A stretch of DNA of 6,646 nucleotides from Acidobacteriota bacterium (GCA_947465275.1 CANIAI010000134.1:1-6646); one strand, 5' to 3'; positions 1 through 5,066 are shown, counted from the stretch's first letter. The notes: generated by a model not told the origin, from the sequence alone. Program-made: numbers and translations.

Positions 1-299
1 CAGAGGAGCTGGCGGCCGTCCTCCTTCGACGCGGACCGGGTGATGTAGCGCTTCGCGGTGAGCGTCGTCAGCAGACGCGTGATCCCGGGTGTCTGCTCCA
101 CGAGCCGCGCGGCCACGTCGAGCGTGGGCAGCGGCTCCTCGTTCCAGAGGATCACGAGCACATTGAACTGCTGCAGGGTGAGCCCGAAGGGTTCGAGCGT
201 TCGGACCAGCGTTCGCCGCACGCCGTCGGTGGCGCGCATCAAGCCGATGATCGCCCGTGTCGACGGCGGCACCGGCTTCCGCGGACGGTCCTGGCTCAT
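1..299 (-). CDS. MarR-family transcriptional regulator (N-terminal part, runs off left edge)
   Basis: The gene reads leftward from an ATG at 299 and leaves the window after 99 codons, so the 3' end is missing. The product begins MSQDRPRKP and carries the winged-helix core of MarR repressors. LTLQQFNVLVIL (about residues 40-51) is followed by a recognition-helix segment, LVEQTPGITRLLTTL (about 66-80). The wing then starts with an Asp-Gly-Arg (94-96) where the family has DxR. It closely matches the complete MarR protein encoded at 908-1387, especially QQFNVL/PQFNVL and TPGITRL, so the two are paralogues. Its start lies 30 bp from a 20-bp palindrome at 330-349, and the FMN_bind gene diverges from the same region. 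This is the usual layout for a MarR repressor that controls itself and its neighbour. No good Shine-Dalgarno sequence precedes the ATG. The family is clear; ligand and targets are unknown. Confidence 0.9.
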   Translation of the reverse strand, partial: MSQDRPRKPVPPSTRAIIGLMRATDGVRRTLVRTLEPFGLTLQQFNVLVILWNEEPLPTLDVAARLVEQTPGITRLLTTLTAKRYITRSASKEDGRQLL

Positions 300-329
300 C
301 GGGAGATAGTAGCAGCGACCCGCGGCGTA

Positions 330-349
330 TTAGTTGACGCGTAAACTAA
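330..349. promoter_or_regulatory. MarR-type operator palindrome
   Basis: TTAGTTGACGCGTAAACTAA is an inverted repeat in which nine of the ten base pairs of the half-sites match; only the G/A pair flanking the ACGCGT centre breaks symmetry. Its size and symmetry fit a site for a dimeric winged-helix MarR protein. It lies between the divergent marR and FMN_bind genes and covers the -35 box of the latter, so binding should block transcription. Which of the two MarR paralogues binds is inference. Confidence 0.75.
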
Positions 350-362
350 TTGGCGCTATCGT
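334..362 (+). promoter_or_regulatory. Sigma70-like promoter of the FMN_bind gene
   Basis: A -35 box TTGACG (334-339), a 17-bp spacer and a -10 box TATCGT (357-362) precede the ATG at 372 by only 9 nt. Transcription would therefore start at or within a few bases of the start codon, giving a leaderless or nearly leaderless mRNA; no Shine-Dalgarno sequence is visible. The -35 box is buried in the palindrome at 330-349. The same two hexamers recur in the promoter of the minus-strand operon. Confidence 0.6.
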
Positions 363-371
363 GCGGGCACG

Positions 372-890
372 ATGCGACTCCACACGCTCGCGCTCGTTGC
401 CCTCCTGGCGTCCGGCGCCGTCCTGTCCGGTCAGGGGGCCGAGACGCAGCTGGCGACCCAGCTCAGGCAGCTCTTCCCGTCCGCCACCGGCTTCACGCCG
501 ATGGGCGGGACGCCGCGACACGTCAAGGCGTTCAGCGGCGACGCCTCGAACGTGATCGGGTATGCCTTCTACACCACGGACCTGCAGCCGCTCGAGCGCG
601 GCTACGACGGCCCCATCAAGTTCCTCGTGGGGCTCGACCGGTCGGCGCGCCTCACCGGTATCGTGCTGGTCGAGCACAACGAGCCGTTCGGGAACTTCTC
701 GATCGAGACGCCCGGGTTCCAGGGGCAGTTCAAGGGAAAGGACGTGCGGGACGCCTTCCGGGTGGGTGAGGACATCGATGCGATTACCCGCGCCACGGTC
801 TCGGTCACGAGTGCGTCCCGCGCGGTCCGCAATGGGGCGCGGCGCATCGCCCGGGAGTTCCTGACACCGCCGGGGCAGTCCGCCCGATAG
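372..890 (+). CDS. Exported FMN_bind-domain protein
   Basis: This is a 172-residue protein with a Sec-type N-terminal signal (hydrophobic residues about 5-19, then SGQGAE, with no lipobox Cys). The rest resembles a single FMN_bind domain, as found in RnfG/NqrC and the periplasmic part of NosR. The signs are a glycine-rich strand with YDGPIKFLVGLD (about 78-89), ARLTGIVLVEHNEPFG (92-107) and the segment DAITRATVSVTS (136-147). The latter fits the flavinylation pattern Dxx[ST]xA[ST] used by ApbE-type FMN transferases, with Arg140 where many members have Gly. Thr142 would carry the FMN through a phosphoester bond. The protein probably passes electrons outside the cytoplasmic membrane, but no partner reductase or ApbE is encoded here. 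The gene diverges from a marR gene and ends 17 bp before the convergent marR of the operon. Family assignment is good; electron donor and acceptor are unknown. Confidence 0.8.
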   Translation: MRLHTLALVALLASGAVLSGQGAETQLATQLRQLFPSATGFTPMGGTPRHVKAFSGDASNVIGYAFYTTDLQPLERGYDGPIKFLVGLDRSARLTGIVLVEHNEPFGNFSIETPGFQGQFKGKDVRDAFRVGEDIDAITRATVSVTSASRAVRNGARRIAREFLTPPGQSAR

Positions 891-907
891 CGGCGCCTCG
901 CGCGGCC

Positions 908-1387
908 TTACGCGGTGCGGCGCGCGCGGACCACGCGCTTGACGCCCATGCGGCCGAGCAGGGCGGTGACCTGCGTGGCCTCCCCGGCGTCCAGATCGCC
1001 CAGCACGTCGGATTGCGCCCGGTTGAAGGGCGGAATCGCGGCATCCAGCAACCGTCCCCCGGCGACGGTCAGCGAGCAGAGCTGCTGGCGCCGGTCGCCG
1101 GTCGCCTGCACGCGGCGCACGAGTCCCTTGTCGACCAGCGTGTTCACCAGTCGCGTGATGCCGGGCGTCGCCTCGACCATCCGTGCGGCGATCTGGAACG
1201 TCGGCAGCTCGCCGTCGAAGCGCAGGATCGTGAGCACGTTGAACTGCGGCGGGGTGAGGTCGAACGGACGCAGGGCATCCGTCATCGCCCTCCGCGCACC
1301 GTCGGCCGCGCGCATCAGCGTGATCACGGCCGCACGCGTCCGCAAGGCCTCTTCGTCGTGCGGCACGGCCACCGGGCGCCGGCTCAT
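908..1387 (-). CDS. MarR-family transcriptional regulator (last gene of operon)
   Basis: This complete 159-residue MarR-family repressor has the usual family length. Its features in order are a dimerisation helix (about 15-40), DLTPPQFNVLTIL (43-55) in the first DNA-binding helix region, a recognition-helix segment VEATPGITRLVNTLV (71-85), a wing with DRR (98-100), and a C-terminal dimerisation helix. One cysteine, Cys104, lies just after the wing. The start at 1387 was chosen because its ATG overlaps the doxX stop in ATGA; the frame stays open upstream, but that stretch is inside doxX. No Shine-Dalgarno is visible, so translation probably depends on coupling to doxX. As the last gene of the operon it would be made in proportion to it and could repress the operon promoter at 3795-3824, which carries an operator-like sequence. 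It is a paralogue of the MarR at 1-299. Confidence 0.93.
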   Translation of the reverse strand: MSRRPVAVPHDEEALRTRAAVITLMRAADGARRAMTDALRPFDLTPPQFNVLTILRFDGELPTFQIAARMVEATPGITRLVNTLVDKGLVRRVQATGDRRQQLCSLTVAGGRLLDAAIPPFNRAQSDVLGDLDAGEATQVTALLGRMGVKRVVRARRTA

Positions 1388-1833
1388 CGGTGCCGGCTGG
1401 CGCGACTGAGGACGTGATCGACCGACAGCAGGCCCGACCCGCGCACCAGGATCATCAGCAGCAGGGCAATCGTGATCAGGTGGAACTCGATGCCCTCGCC
1501 CTTCTGGGCGTTCGCCCAGTTCATGAAGAAGCCGAACTGTCCGTGCACCACGATGATCGCCACGAGCATGTTGACGATCAGTCCGGCGGCGGCAACCCGG
1601 CCGAGCAGGCCGAGCAGCAGCGCAATCGCCCCGCCGAACTCCGCGACCATCGCGATCGTGCCGAGCCACGGGGGAATCCCGAAGTTGGCGAAGAAGGCGT
1701 AGGTCGCGTCGAGGCCGCGGCCGCCGAACAGGGCGAACAGCTTCTGGGAGCCATGGGCGAACATCACCGCCGCCAGGACGAGGCGGGCGATGAGCAGCAG
1801 CGGATCCGGGCGGGTGTCGAACAGGCGCGTCAT
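1384..1833 (-). CDS. DoxX-family integral membrane protein
   Basis: This 149-residue protein has four predicted membrane helices (about 11-35, 56-77, 80-98 and 116-133). It has the DoxX hallmark HGSQKLF (27-33) at the end of the first helix, and the FGIPPWLG / MVAEFGGAIALLLGLLGR stretch typical of the family's second helix region. DoxX relatives are small inner-membrane proteins. Some are linked to quinone or thiol-oxidant stress (for example MhqP in the B. subtilis MhqR regulon), others to thiosulfate:quinone oxidoreductase. The biochemical role of this one is not established. The ATG at 1833 overlaps the upstream stop by one base (TGATG), and GAGGAG at 1843-1848 lies 9 nt before it. The gene in turn overlaps the following marR by 4 nt. 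A MarR repressor co-transcribed with doxX suggests induction by a small reactive or aromatic compound, which is inference. Confidence 0.9.
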   Translation of the reverse strand: MTRLFDTRPDPLLLIARLVLAAVMFAHGSQKLFALFGGRGLDATYAFFANFGIPPWLGTIAMVAEFGGAIALLLGLLGRVAAAGLIVNMLVAIIVVHGQFGFFMNWANAQKGEGIEFHLITIALLLMILVRGSGLLSVDHVLSRASRHR

Positions 1834-2876
1834 CAGCGGGCACTCCTCACGGCGGGCGTGGCGGCCGAAGCCTTCAGCGAGTCGACGATCAGCGAGACGA
1901 ACTGTTCGCCGGTGTAGCCGGCCACCGCGTAGCGTCGATCGTAGTCGAACGACGGCTTCGTTGCCTGGATCTGGGCGAGCGTCTGTCCCTTCTTCAGCAG
2001 GTCCTGCACGCGGTCGCGGATGATCACCAGCATGTCGCGGTACTCCACCACGTCGGCTTCGTCCGACACGCGGCCGTGGCCCGGGATGATGTAGGTGCCG
2101 CCTTCCTGCGTGGCGCGCGGGATGGCCAGGTCGAGGATGCGGTTCAGCGCGGCAATCTCGCCGTTGATGCTGCCGCCCGCCGCGAGGTCGATCCGCGGGT
2201 ACGACTGCGTGGTGAAGACATCGCCCGTACTGATCACGTCGGAGCGGCGGAAGAAGACGAGGCTGTCGCCGTCGGTGATGGCGGCCGGCGTGTGGAACAA
2301 CTGGATCGCCTCGCCGTTGAACAACTCGTGCTCGGGCGTGAAGTAGGTTTCGCCCGGCAGCATGCCGAACGGCGCCGGCGCGCCGCCCTTCGCGCCGCCG
2401 AGCCTGGCGAGGACGTTCTCGTGGGCGATGATCGTCGCCCCCGCGCCCTGGTCAGCAATCAGGAAGCCCGCCCCTGACGCGCGGCCGCCGTACGGGCGGC
2501 CCGACTTCGCGAGCGCCTCGTTGCCGCCCGTGTGGTCGCGACCCGCCTGCGTGTTGATGATGAACCGCACCGGCCGGTTCGAGACGCGCCGGATGGCCGC
2601 GATCGCGCGGTCGTTAGCGTCACCCCGTCCCGAGTCGACGAGCACCGTGGCGTCGTCGCTCACCTGGACGGTGATGTTGCCCTGTGTGCTCGCGTTGCCG
2701 CCGGGGCCGATGAGGGCGGTGACCGCGCCCTGCACCGTGAACGCATTGAAGTCGTTGGCGCGGTTCTCGAGCGCGGGCGCCGGCGCGGGCGCCTGGGCGT
2801 CTGTGCCGGTGCGCGCAAGGGCGACGAAGGCGGCGACCGCGGTCACCCCGACGAGGCACGGAACTCGGCGACGCAT
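1833..2876 (-). CDS. Exported metallo-beta-lactamase-fold protein with degenerate metal site
   Basis: This is a 347-residue MBL-fold protein with an N-terminal signal (RRR, hydrophobic about 7-22, then TDAQA). The fold is recognisable from VLVDSG (78-83), FIINTQAGRDHTGGN (105-119), FHTPAAITDGDSLVFF (194-209), VISTGDVF (214-221) and YIIPGHG (262-268). The usual HxHxDH motif is here Gln110-Ala-Gly112-Arg-Asp114-His115, and the usual HTDGD is Ile200-TDGD. Thus the three histidines of metal site 1 are replaced, whereas the site-2 ligands Asp114, His115, Asp219 and His267 remain. The rest is well conserved, including the C-terminal YRDMLVIIRDRVQDLLKKG helix typical of secreted MBL proteins with related C-terminal regions. 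The start ATG at 2876 overlaps the upstream stop by one base, with GGAG at 2885-2888. It could bind one metal and keep a reduced hydrolase activity, or act as a binding protein. The substrate is unknown. Confidence 0.88.
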   Translation of the reverse strand: MRRRVPCLVGVTAVAAFVALARTGTDAQAPAPAPALENRANDFNAFTVQGAVTALIGPGGNASTQGNITVQVSDDATVLVDSGRGDANDRAIAAIRRVSNRPVRFIINTQAGRDHTGGNEALAKSGRPYGGRASGAGFLIADQGAGATIIAHENVLARLGGAKGGAPAPFGMLPGETYFTPEHELFNGEAIQLFHTPAAITDGDSLVFFRRSDVISTGDVFTTQSYPRIDLAAGGSINGEIAALNRILDLAIPRATQEGGTYIIPGHGRVSDEADVVEYRDMLVIIRDRVQDLLKKGQTLAQIQATKPSFDYDRRYAVAGYTGEQFVSLIVDSLKASAATPAVRSAR

Positions 2877-3739
2877 CACTTCTTCTCCGGCTGCGCGGGG
2901 CGGGCGGGCGCCGGCAGCGTCTTCGCGAATTCGGGATAGGCGGTCTCGGCCCCGCCACGCAGGGCGACGCGGGGCAGCCCGTTCCGCATGCCGGCGTCGA
3001 GCGTCGGGTTCGTGCCGGGCAGGTAATGCGGCACCGTGTGCGCCTCGCGATCGATCTCGACCGCTGGGCGGCAGGGATACGCGTTGAGTTCCTGGTTGGG
3101 CGCCGCGCCGTAGTTGCGCGTGCGCACCCAGGGCTCGGTCGTGTAGACCGGGTCGGTGACGATCGTCGCGATCGTCAGCACGTCGCCGTGGCGCATGTAG
3201 TACTCGACGACGGTCGCCTGGTCGCTGCGCGGCAGGCCGTTTCGCTCGAGGTAGGCCATCTTCAGGTGCGTCGTGGTCACCTTCAGGGTGGCGCCGACCC
3301 ATTCACCGGTGGAGAAGCCCTGCCAGGTGTGCGGGGCCCATTCGGGTGGATGCGGACGTCCGTCCATCCAGATGGTGCGCTCCTGCGCCTGCCATTCGTT
3401 GTGCTGGCCGAGGGCGATCACCTCCTGCGACGGCGCGTCCTTGATCTTCCAGATGCGCATGTTGCCGAAGGTGTAGGCCATGTCGACCGAGAACGGAATG
3501 CACTGCCGCTCGGGAATCGTGTAGACCGAAGCCATCCAGCTCTCAGCCTTGGCACGCGCCTCGGCGTTGATCGGGATGCCCTGGAACTCGCCGGGCAGCT
3601 GCCCGGGACCGCGCCAGGGCTGGTCTTCGTGCATGCGCAGGCCCCATTCACCCGACAGGTCGACCTGGGCGTGGGCCACGCCAGCGACGCCGAGCAGGGC
3701 AAGCAGCGAGAGTGAGACCCTCAGGATCGCGGAACGCAT
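2876..3739 (-). CDS. Exported protein of an unnamed family (first gene of operon)
   Basis: This 287-residue protein has a clear Sec signal peptide (hydrophobic about 5-19, cleavage likely after AHA at 22-24). I know of no named domain for it. Strongly patterned segments include GEWGLRMHEDQPWRGPG (30-46), FQGIPINAEARAKAESW (52-68), RTIWMDGRPHPPEW (121-134), HTWQGFSTGEW (137-147), TTHLK (156-160), YMRHGD (181-186) and DPVYTTEPWVR (196-206). I recall similar exported proteins in Acidobacteriota and other environmental bacteria, annotated hypothetical. Two cysteines remain in the mature protein (Cys80, Cys223) and could form a disulfide in the periplasm. The ATG at 3739 follows a strong AGGAGG at 3747-3752 with about 7 nt spacing. 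It opens a four-gene operon with an MBL-fold protein, DoxX and MarR. Conserved Trp, His and Asp residues suggest ligand binding or catalysis, but no function can be assigned. Confidence 0.85.
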   Translation of the reverse strand: MRSAILRVSLSLLALLGVAGVAHAQVDLSGEWGLRMHEDQPWRGPGQLPGEFQGIPINAEARAKAESWMASVYTIPERQCIPFSVDMAYTFGNMRIWKIKDAPSQEVIALGQHNEWQAQERTIWMDGRPHPPEWAPHTWQGFSTGEWVGATLKVTTTHLKMAYLERNGLPRSDQATVVEYYMRHGDVLTIATIVTDPVYTTEPWVRTRNYGAAPNQELNAYPCRPAVEIDREAHTVPHYLPGTNPTLDAGMRNGLPRVALRGGAETAYPEFAKTLPAPARPAQPEKK

Positions 3740-3746
3740 CAGACAT

Positions 3747-3752
3747 CCTCCT
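3747..3752 (-). promoter_or_regulatory. Strong Shine-Dalgarno of the operon's first gene
   Basis: On the minus strand AGGAGG stands about 7 nt before the ATG at 3739. It is the best ribosome-binding site in the window and fixes the start of the exported protein. It contrasts with the two plus-strand transcription units, whose first genes lack such a site. Confidence 0.8.
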
Positions 3753-3794
3753 GTCGCGATGGCGGAACTGCGCGCGCCAATGCGAACGGCGGCA

Positions 3795-3824
3795 ACGATA
3801 CCGCCGAAGTGTGTAACGCGTCAA
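3795..3824 (-). promoter_or_regulatory. Sigma70-like promoter of the minus-strand operon
   Basis: Read on the minus strand, a -35 box TTGACG (3824-3819), an 18-bp spacer and a -10 box TATCGT (3800-3795) precede the ATG at 3739 by about 55 nt. This predicts a leader of roughly 50 nt that contains the Shine-Dalgarno at 3747-3752. Both hexamers are identical to those of the FMN_bind promoter at 334-362. The match makes both predictions more convincing than either alone. Confidence 0.6.
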
Positions 3825-3828
3825 ACAA
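3811..3828. promoter_or_regulatory. Operator-like site overlapping the operon -35 box
   Basis: On the minus strand the sequence TTGTTTGACGCGTTACAC shares the 9-nt block TTGACGCGT, in the same position relative to the -35 box, with the palindrome at 330-349. Around the ACGCGT centre the symmetry is only partial, since several outer pairs mismatch. It may be a weaker site for one of the two MarR proteins, allowing feedback on the operon that ends in marR. The shared block includes the -35 hexamer itself, so part of the likeness could be promoter conservation alone. Confidence 0.5.
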
Positions 3829-3850
3829 ATGCGGCCTCCGATCGGCGTTC

Positions 3851-3976
3851 GACCCCTTGGTTCTCGTCTCGACCCCCTCGGATCTCGCGTGCGACCCCTC
3901 GATCTGCGCGTCTGACCCCTCGACATTTGTGTGGACCCCCTCGCAGTACGCGCGTGACCCCTCGTGGAACAGCTCT
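3851..3976 (-). repeat. Six-unit degenerate 21-nt repeat array (left arm)
   Basis: Six copies of a unit with the plus-strand core GACCCC(C)TCG follow each other. The T of the core, or its equivalent in the first unit, falls at 3857, 3878, 3899, 3920, 3941 and 3962, an exact 21-nt period. The spacers are degenerate but mostly rich in GCG/GTG (for example ATCTGCGCGTCT). A further worn unit may sit at about 3834-3850 (CCTCCGATCGGCGTTC). Read on the minus strand in the phase starting GAG at 3963, the units spell heptads: EGSRAYC, EGVHTNV, EGSDAQI, EGSHARS, EGVETRT, KGSNADR. The exact 21-nt spacing fits either seven codons or two turns of DNA helix. No plausible full gene uses it. Confidence 0.75.
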
Positions 3977-3996
3977 TGTCTGCCAACGAGCGCGTG

Positions 3997-4059
3997 AAGG
4001 GGCTGCATGTGCGCGATGAGGGGCACGATGTTCGCGGCGAGGGGCACGATGCACGATGA
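3997..4059 (+). repeat. Three-unit 21-nt repeat array in opposite orientation (right arm)
   Basis: The plus strand carries GGGG runs at 3999, 4020 and 4041, again exactly 21 nt apart, and two units share GGGGCACGATG. In the plus-strand phase starting AAG at 3997 the units read KGLHVRD, EGHDVRG and EGHDAR-stop. This is the same EG-x-[HD]-x-R style as the left arm read in its own outward direction. The two arms are thus mirror images about a centre near 3980, with about 34 nt between their first codons (3963 and 3997). Expansion or inverted duplication of one ancestral 21-nt unit would explain both. Confidence 0.65.
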
Positions 4060-4096
4060 AAACGCTGGATGCACACTGGTTGTGTGCGTGAGCAGA

Positions 4097-4143
4097 GATC
4101 TGGCATGGCCAGGTCGAGATGGCGGTCGCACAATTCCATCTCG
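4097..4143. repeat. Two adjoining inverted repeats upstream of the methyltransferase gene
   Basis: CTGGC-ATG-GCCAG (4100-4112) is a perfect 5-bp inverted repeat that can be extended by GA/TC across one T/G pair. It abuts a second inverted repeat, CGAGATGG (4115-4122) and CCATCTCG (4136-4143), a perfect 8-bp stem with a 13-nt loop. Neither is followed by a T-run, so they do not look like intrinsic terminators. They could be protein-binding sites or part of a structured RNA; nothing in the sequence decides this. Confidence 0.5.
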
Positions 4144-4154
4144 TGGTTGGTCCC

Positions 4155-4188
4155 GCAGAGATTCCGTGCACGTCTGCACGGTTTCTGC
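4155..4188. repeat. Strong stem-loop about 35 bp upstream of the methyltransferase start
   Basis: CCGTGCA (4164-4170) and TGCACGG (4175-4181) form a perfect 7-bp stem with the tetraloop CGTC. The outer arms GCAGA (4155-4159) and TCTGC (4184-4188) extend it by 5 bp across a small internal loop. There is no downstream T-run. If transcription of the methyltransferase begins near 4221, this lies in promoter DNA and would be an operator. If transcription begins further upstream, it would be a leader hairpin. Confidence 0.55.
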
Positions 4189-4208
4189 GCCAGGGAATGC
4201 GTCACGCC

Positions 4209-4214
4209 TATGAT
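4209..4214 (+). promoter_or_regulatory. -10 box TATGAT for the methyltransferase-amidohydrolase unit
   Basis: TATGAT matches the consensus -10 hexamer at five of six bases and ends 9 nt before the ATG at 4224, the same distance as at the FMN_bind gene. No convincing -35 box lies 16-19 bp upstream. The short gap and poor Shine-Dalgarno suggest a leaderless transcript. Confidence 0.45.
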
Positions 4215-4223
4215 GGGTGAGGC

Positions 4224-5066
4224 ATGAGTGACTACCCGCTGGAGAGTACGGAGCGCGAGCGCGACCGCCTCGAACGTCAGGCCCGCGTGCTGCGGCCGCT
4301 GACCGAACGCCTGCTGCGGCGAGCCGGGGCGGAGCCCGGTGCGAGCGTCCTCGATCTCGGGACCGGGGCGGGTGACGTCGCGATGCTCGCGGCGGAACTG
4401 GTGGGGCCCACCGGGCGGGTGGTCAGCCTCGATCGCGACGCCGGAAACCTGCAGCGGGCGCACGAGCGCGGCGAGCGCGCCGGCTACACGAACCTCTCGT
4501 TCCTGGAGCGTGACATCGCCGATCCCCCGCGGCTGGGCGAGGGATTCGACGTGGCCGTCGGGCGTTACGTCCTGATGTACCAGACGGATCCGGTGGCGGT
4601 GGTGCGGGCGATCGCGCGGGCGGTACGGCCGGGCGGCGCGGTGGCGTTCCACGAGATCAGCCTCTACGAGGGGATGCGCGACGACGCCTGGCCCGCCTCG
4701 ACGCGCCTGTTCGTCGAGACGATGGCGAAGCTGAGCCCGTCGCTGCGCCGGCGCATCCAGGCGAACATCGCCCCGCGCCTGCCCTCGATCTTCGTCGACG
4801 CGGGGCTCGACGTCGCTGACTGGGGGTTCGAGCTGTCGTCACCGCTGGTGCATGCCGCCGATGCCATTCCGGTCGGCGTCGACCTGATGCGGACATTCGA
4901 GCCGCTGGCGATCGCCGACGGCGCCATCGCGGCGGGGGAGATCGACTGGGACGCGCAGGAGCGCGTCTGGCGTGAATCGCCGCCTCACGGCGCGCTGACG
5001 CTGCCCGCCAGCGTGCTTGGCTGGGCCCGCGTGCCCGGCTCGAAGGGAGACGATCGTGACGCGTAG
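4224..5066 (+). CDS. Class I SAM-dependent methyltransferase
   Basis: This 280-residue cytoplasmic protein has a Rossmann-fold methyltransferase core. Motif I is SVLDLGTGAGDVAMLA (41-56), which binds S-adenosylmethionine. Asp70 at the end of strand 2 (VVSLDRD) should hold the ribose hydroxyls, and ERDIAD (95-100) should contact the adenine. The strand-4 segment is DVAVGRYVLMYQTDP (109-123), followed by the post-core VRPGGAVAFHE (134-144). The core resembles UbiE-like small-molecule methyltransferases. The 130-residue C-terminal part, with helices and few landmarks, probably forms the acceptor pocket, so the acceptor cannot be read. The ATG at 4224 has only a weak purine stretch (GGTGAGG) close before it, in keeping with a leaderless message. 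The gene overlaps the amidohydrolase by 11 nt if the latter starts at the GTG at 5056, so the two are translationally coupled and probably act on related compounds. Confidence 0.88.
   Translation: MSDYPLESTERERDRLERQARVLRPLTERLLRRAGAEPGASVLDLGTGAGDVAMLAAELVGPTGRVVSLDRDAGNLQRAHERGERAGYTNLSFLERDIADPPRLGEGFDVAVGRYVLMYQTDPVAVVRAIARAVRPGGAVAFHEISLYEGMRDDAWPASTRLFVETMAKLSPSLRRRIQANIAPRLPSIFVDAGLDVADWGFELSSPLVHAADAIPVGVDLMRTFEPLAIADGAIAAGEIDWDAQERVWRESPPHGALTLPASVLGWARVPGSKGDDRDA

Noticed and set aside
891..907. Bidirectional terminator between the FMN_bind gene and the convergent marR
   Set aside because: Only 17 bp of GC-rich spacer with no clear stem or T-run.
3851..4059. Could the 21-nt repeats be a CRISPR array?
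   Set aside because: The conserved core is only about 9 nt, the units are degenerate, spacers are about 12 nt, orientation flips midway and no cas genes are present.
3739..4179. A 146-codon minus-strand open frame containing the EGxHxR heptads
   Set aside because: It covers the operon promoter, the operator-like site and the Shine-Dalgarno, and ends exactly on the first base of the next gene's start codon. The non-repeat parts look like random translation. At best it holds a coding fossil.
5017..5055. Upstream TTG start for the amidohydrolase
   Set aside because: It would move the twin-arginine motif to about residue 26 and lacks a ribosome-binding site, whereas the GTG at 5056 has AAGGGAG at a good distance.
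5057..5065. TGACGCGTA, resembling the operator core
   Set aside because: It lies in the overlap of the methyltransferase stop and the amidohydrolase start, with no palindromic flanks or promoter boxes. GACGCGT is common in DNA of this composition.
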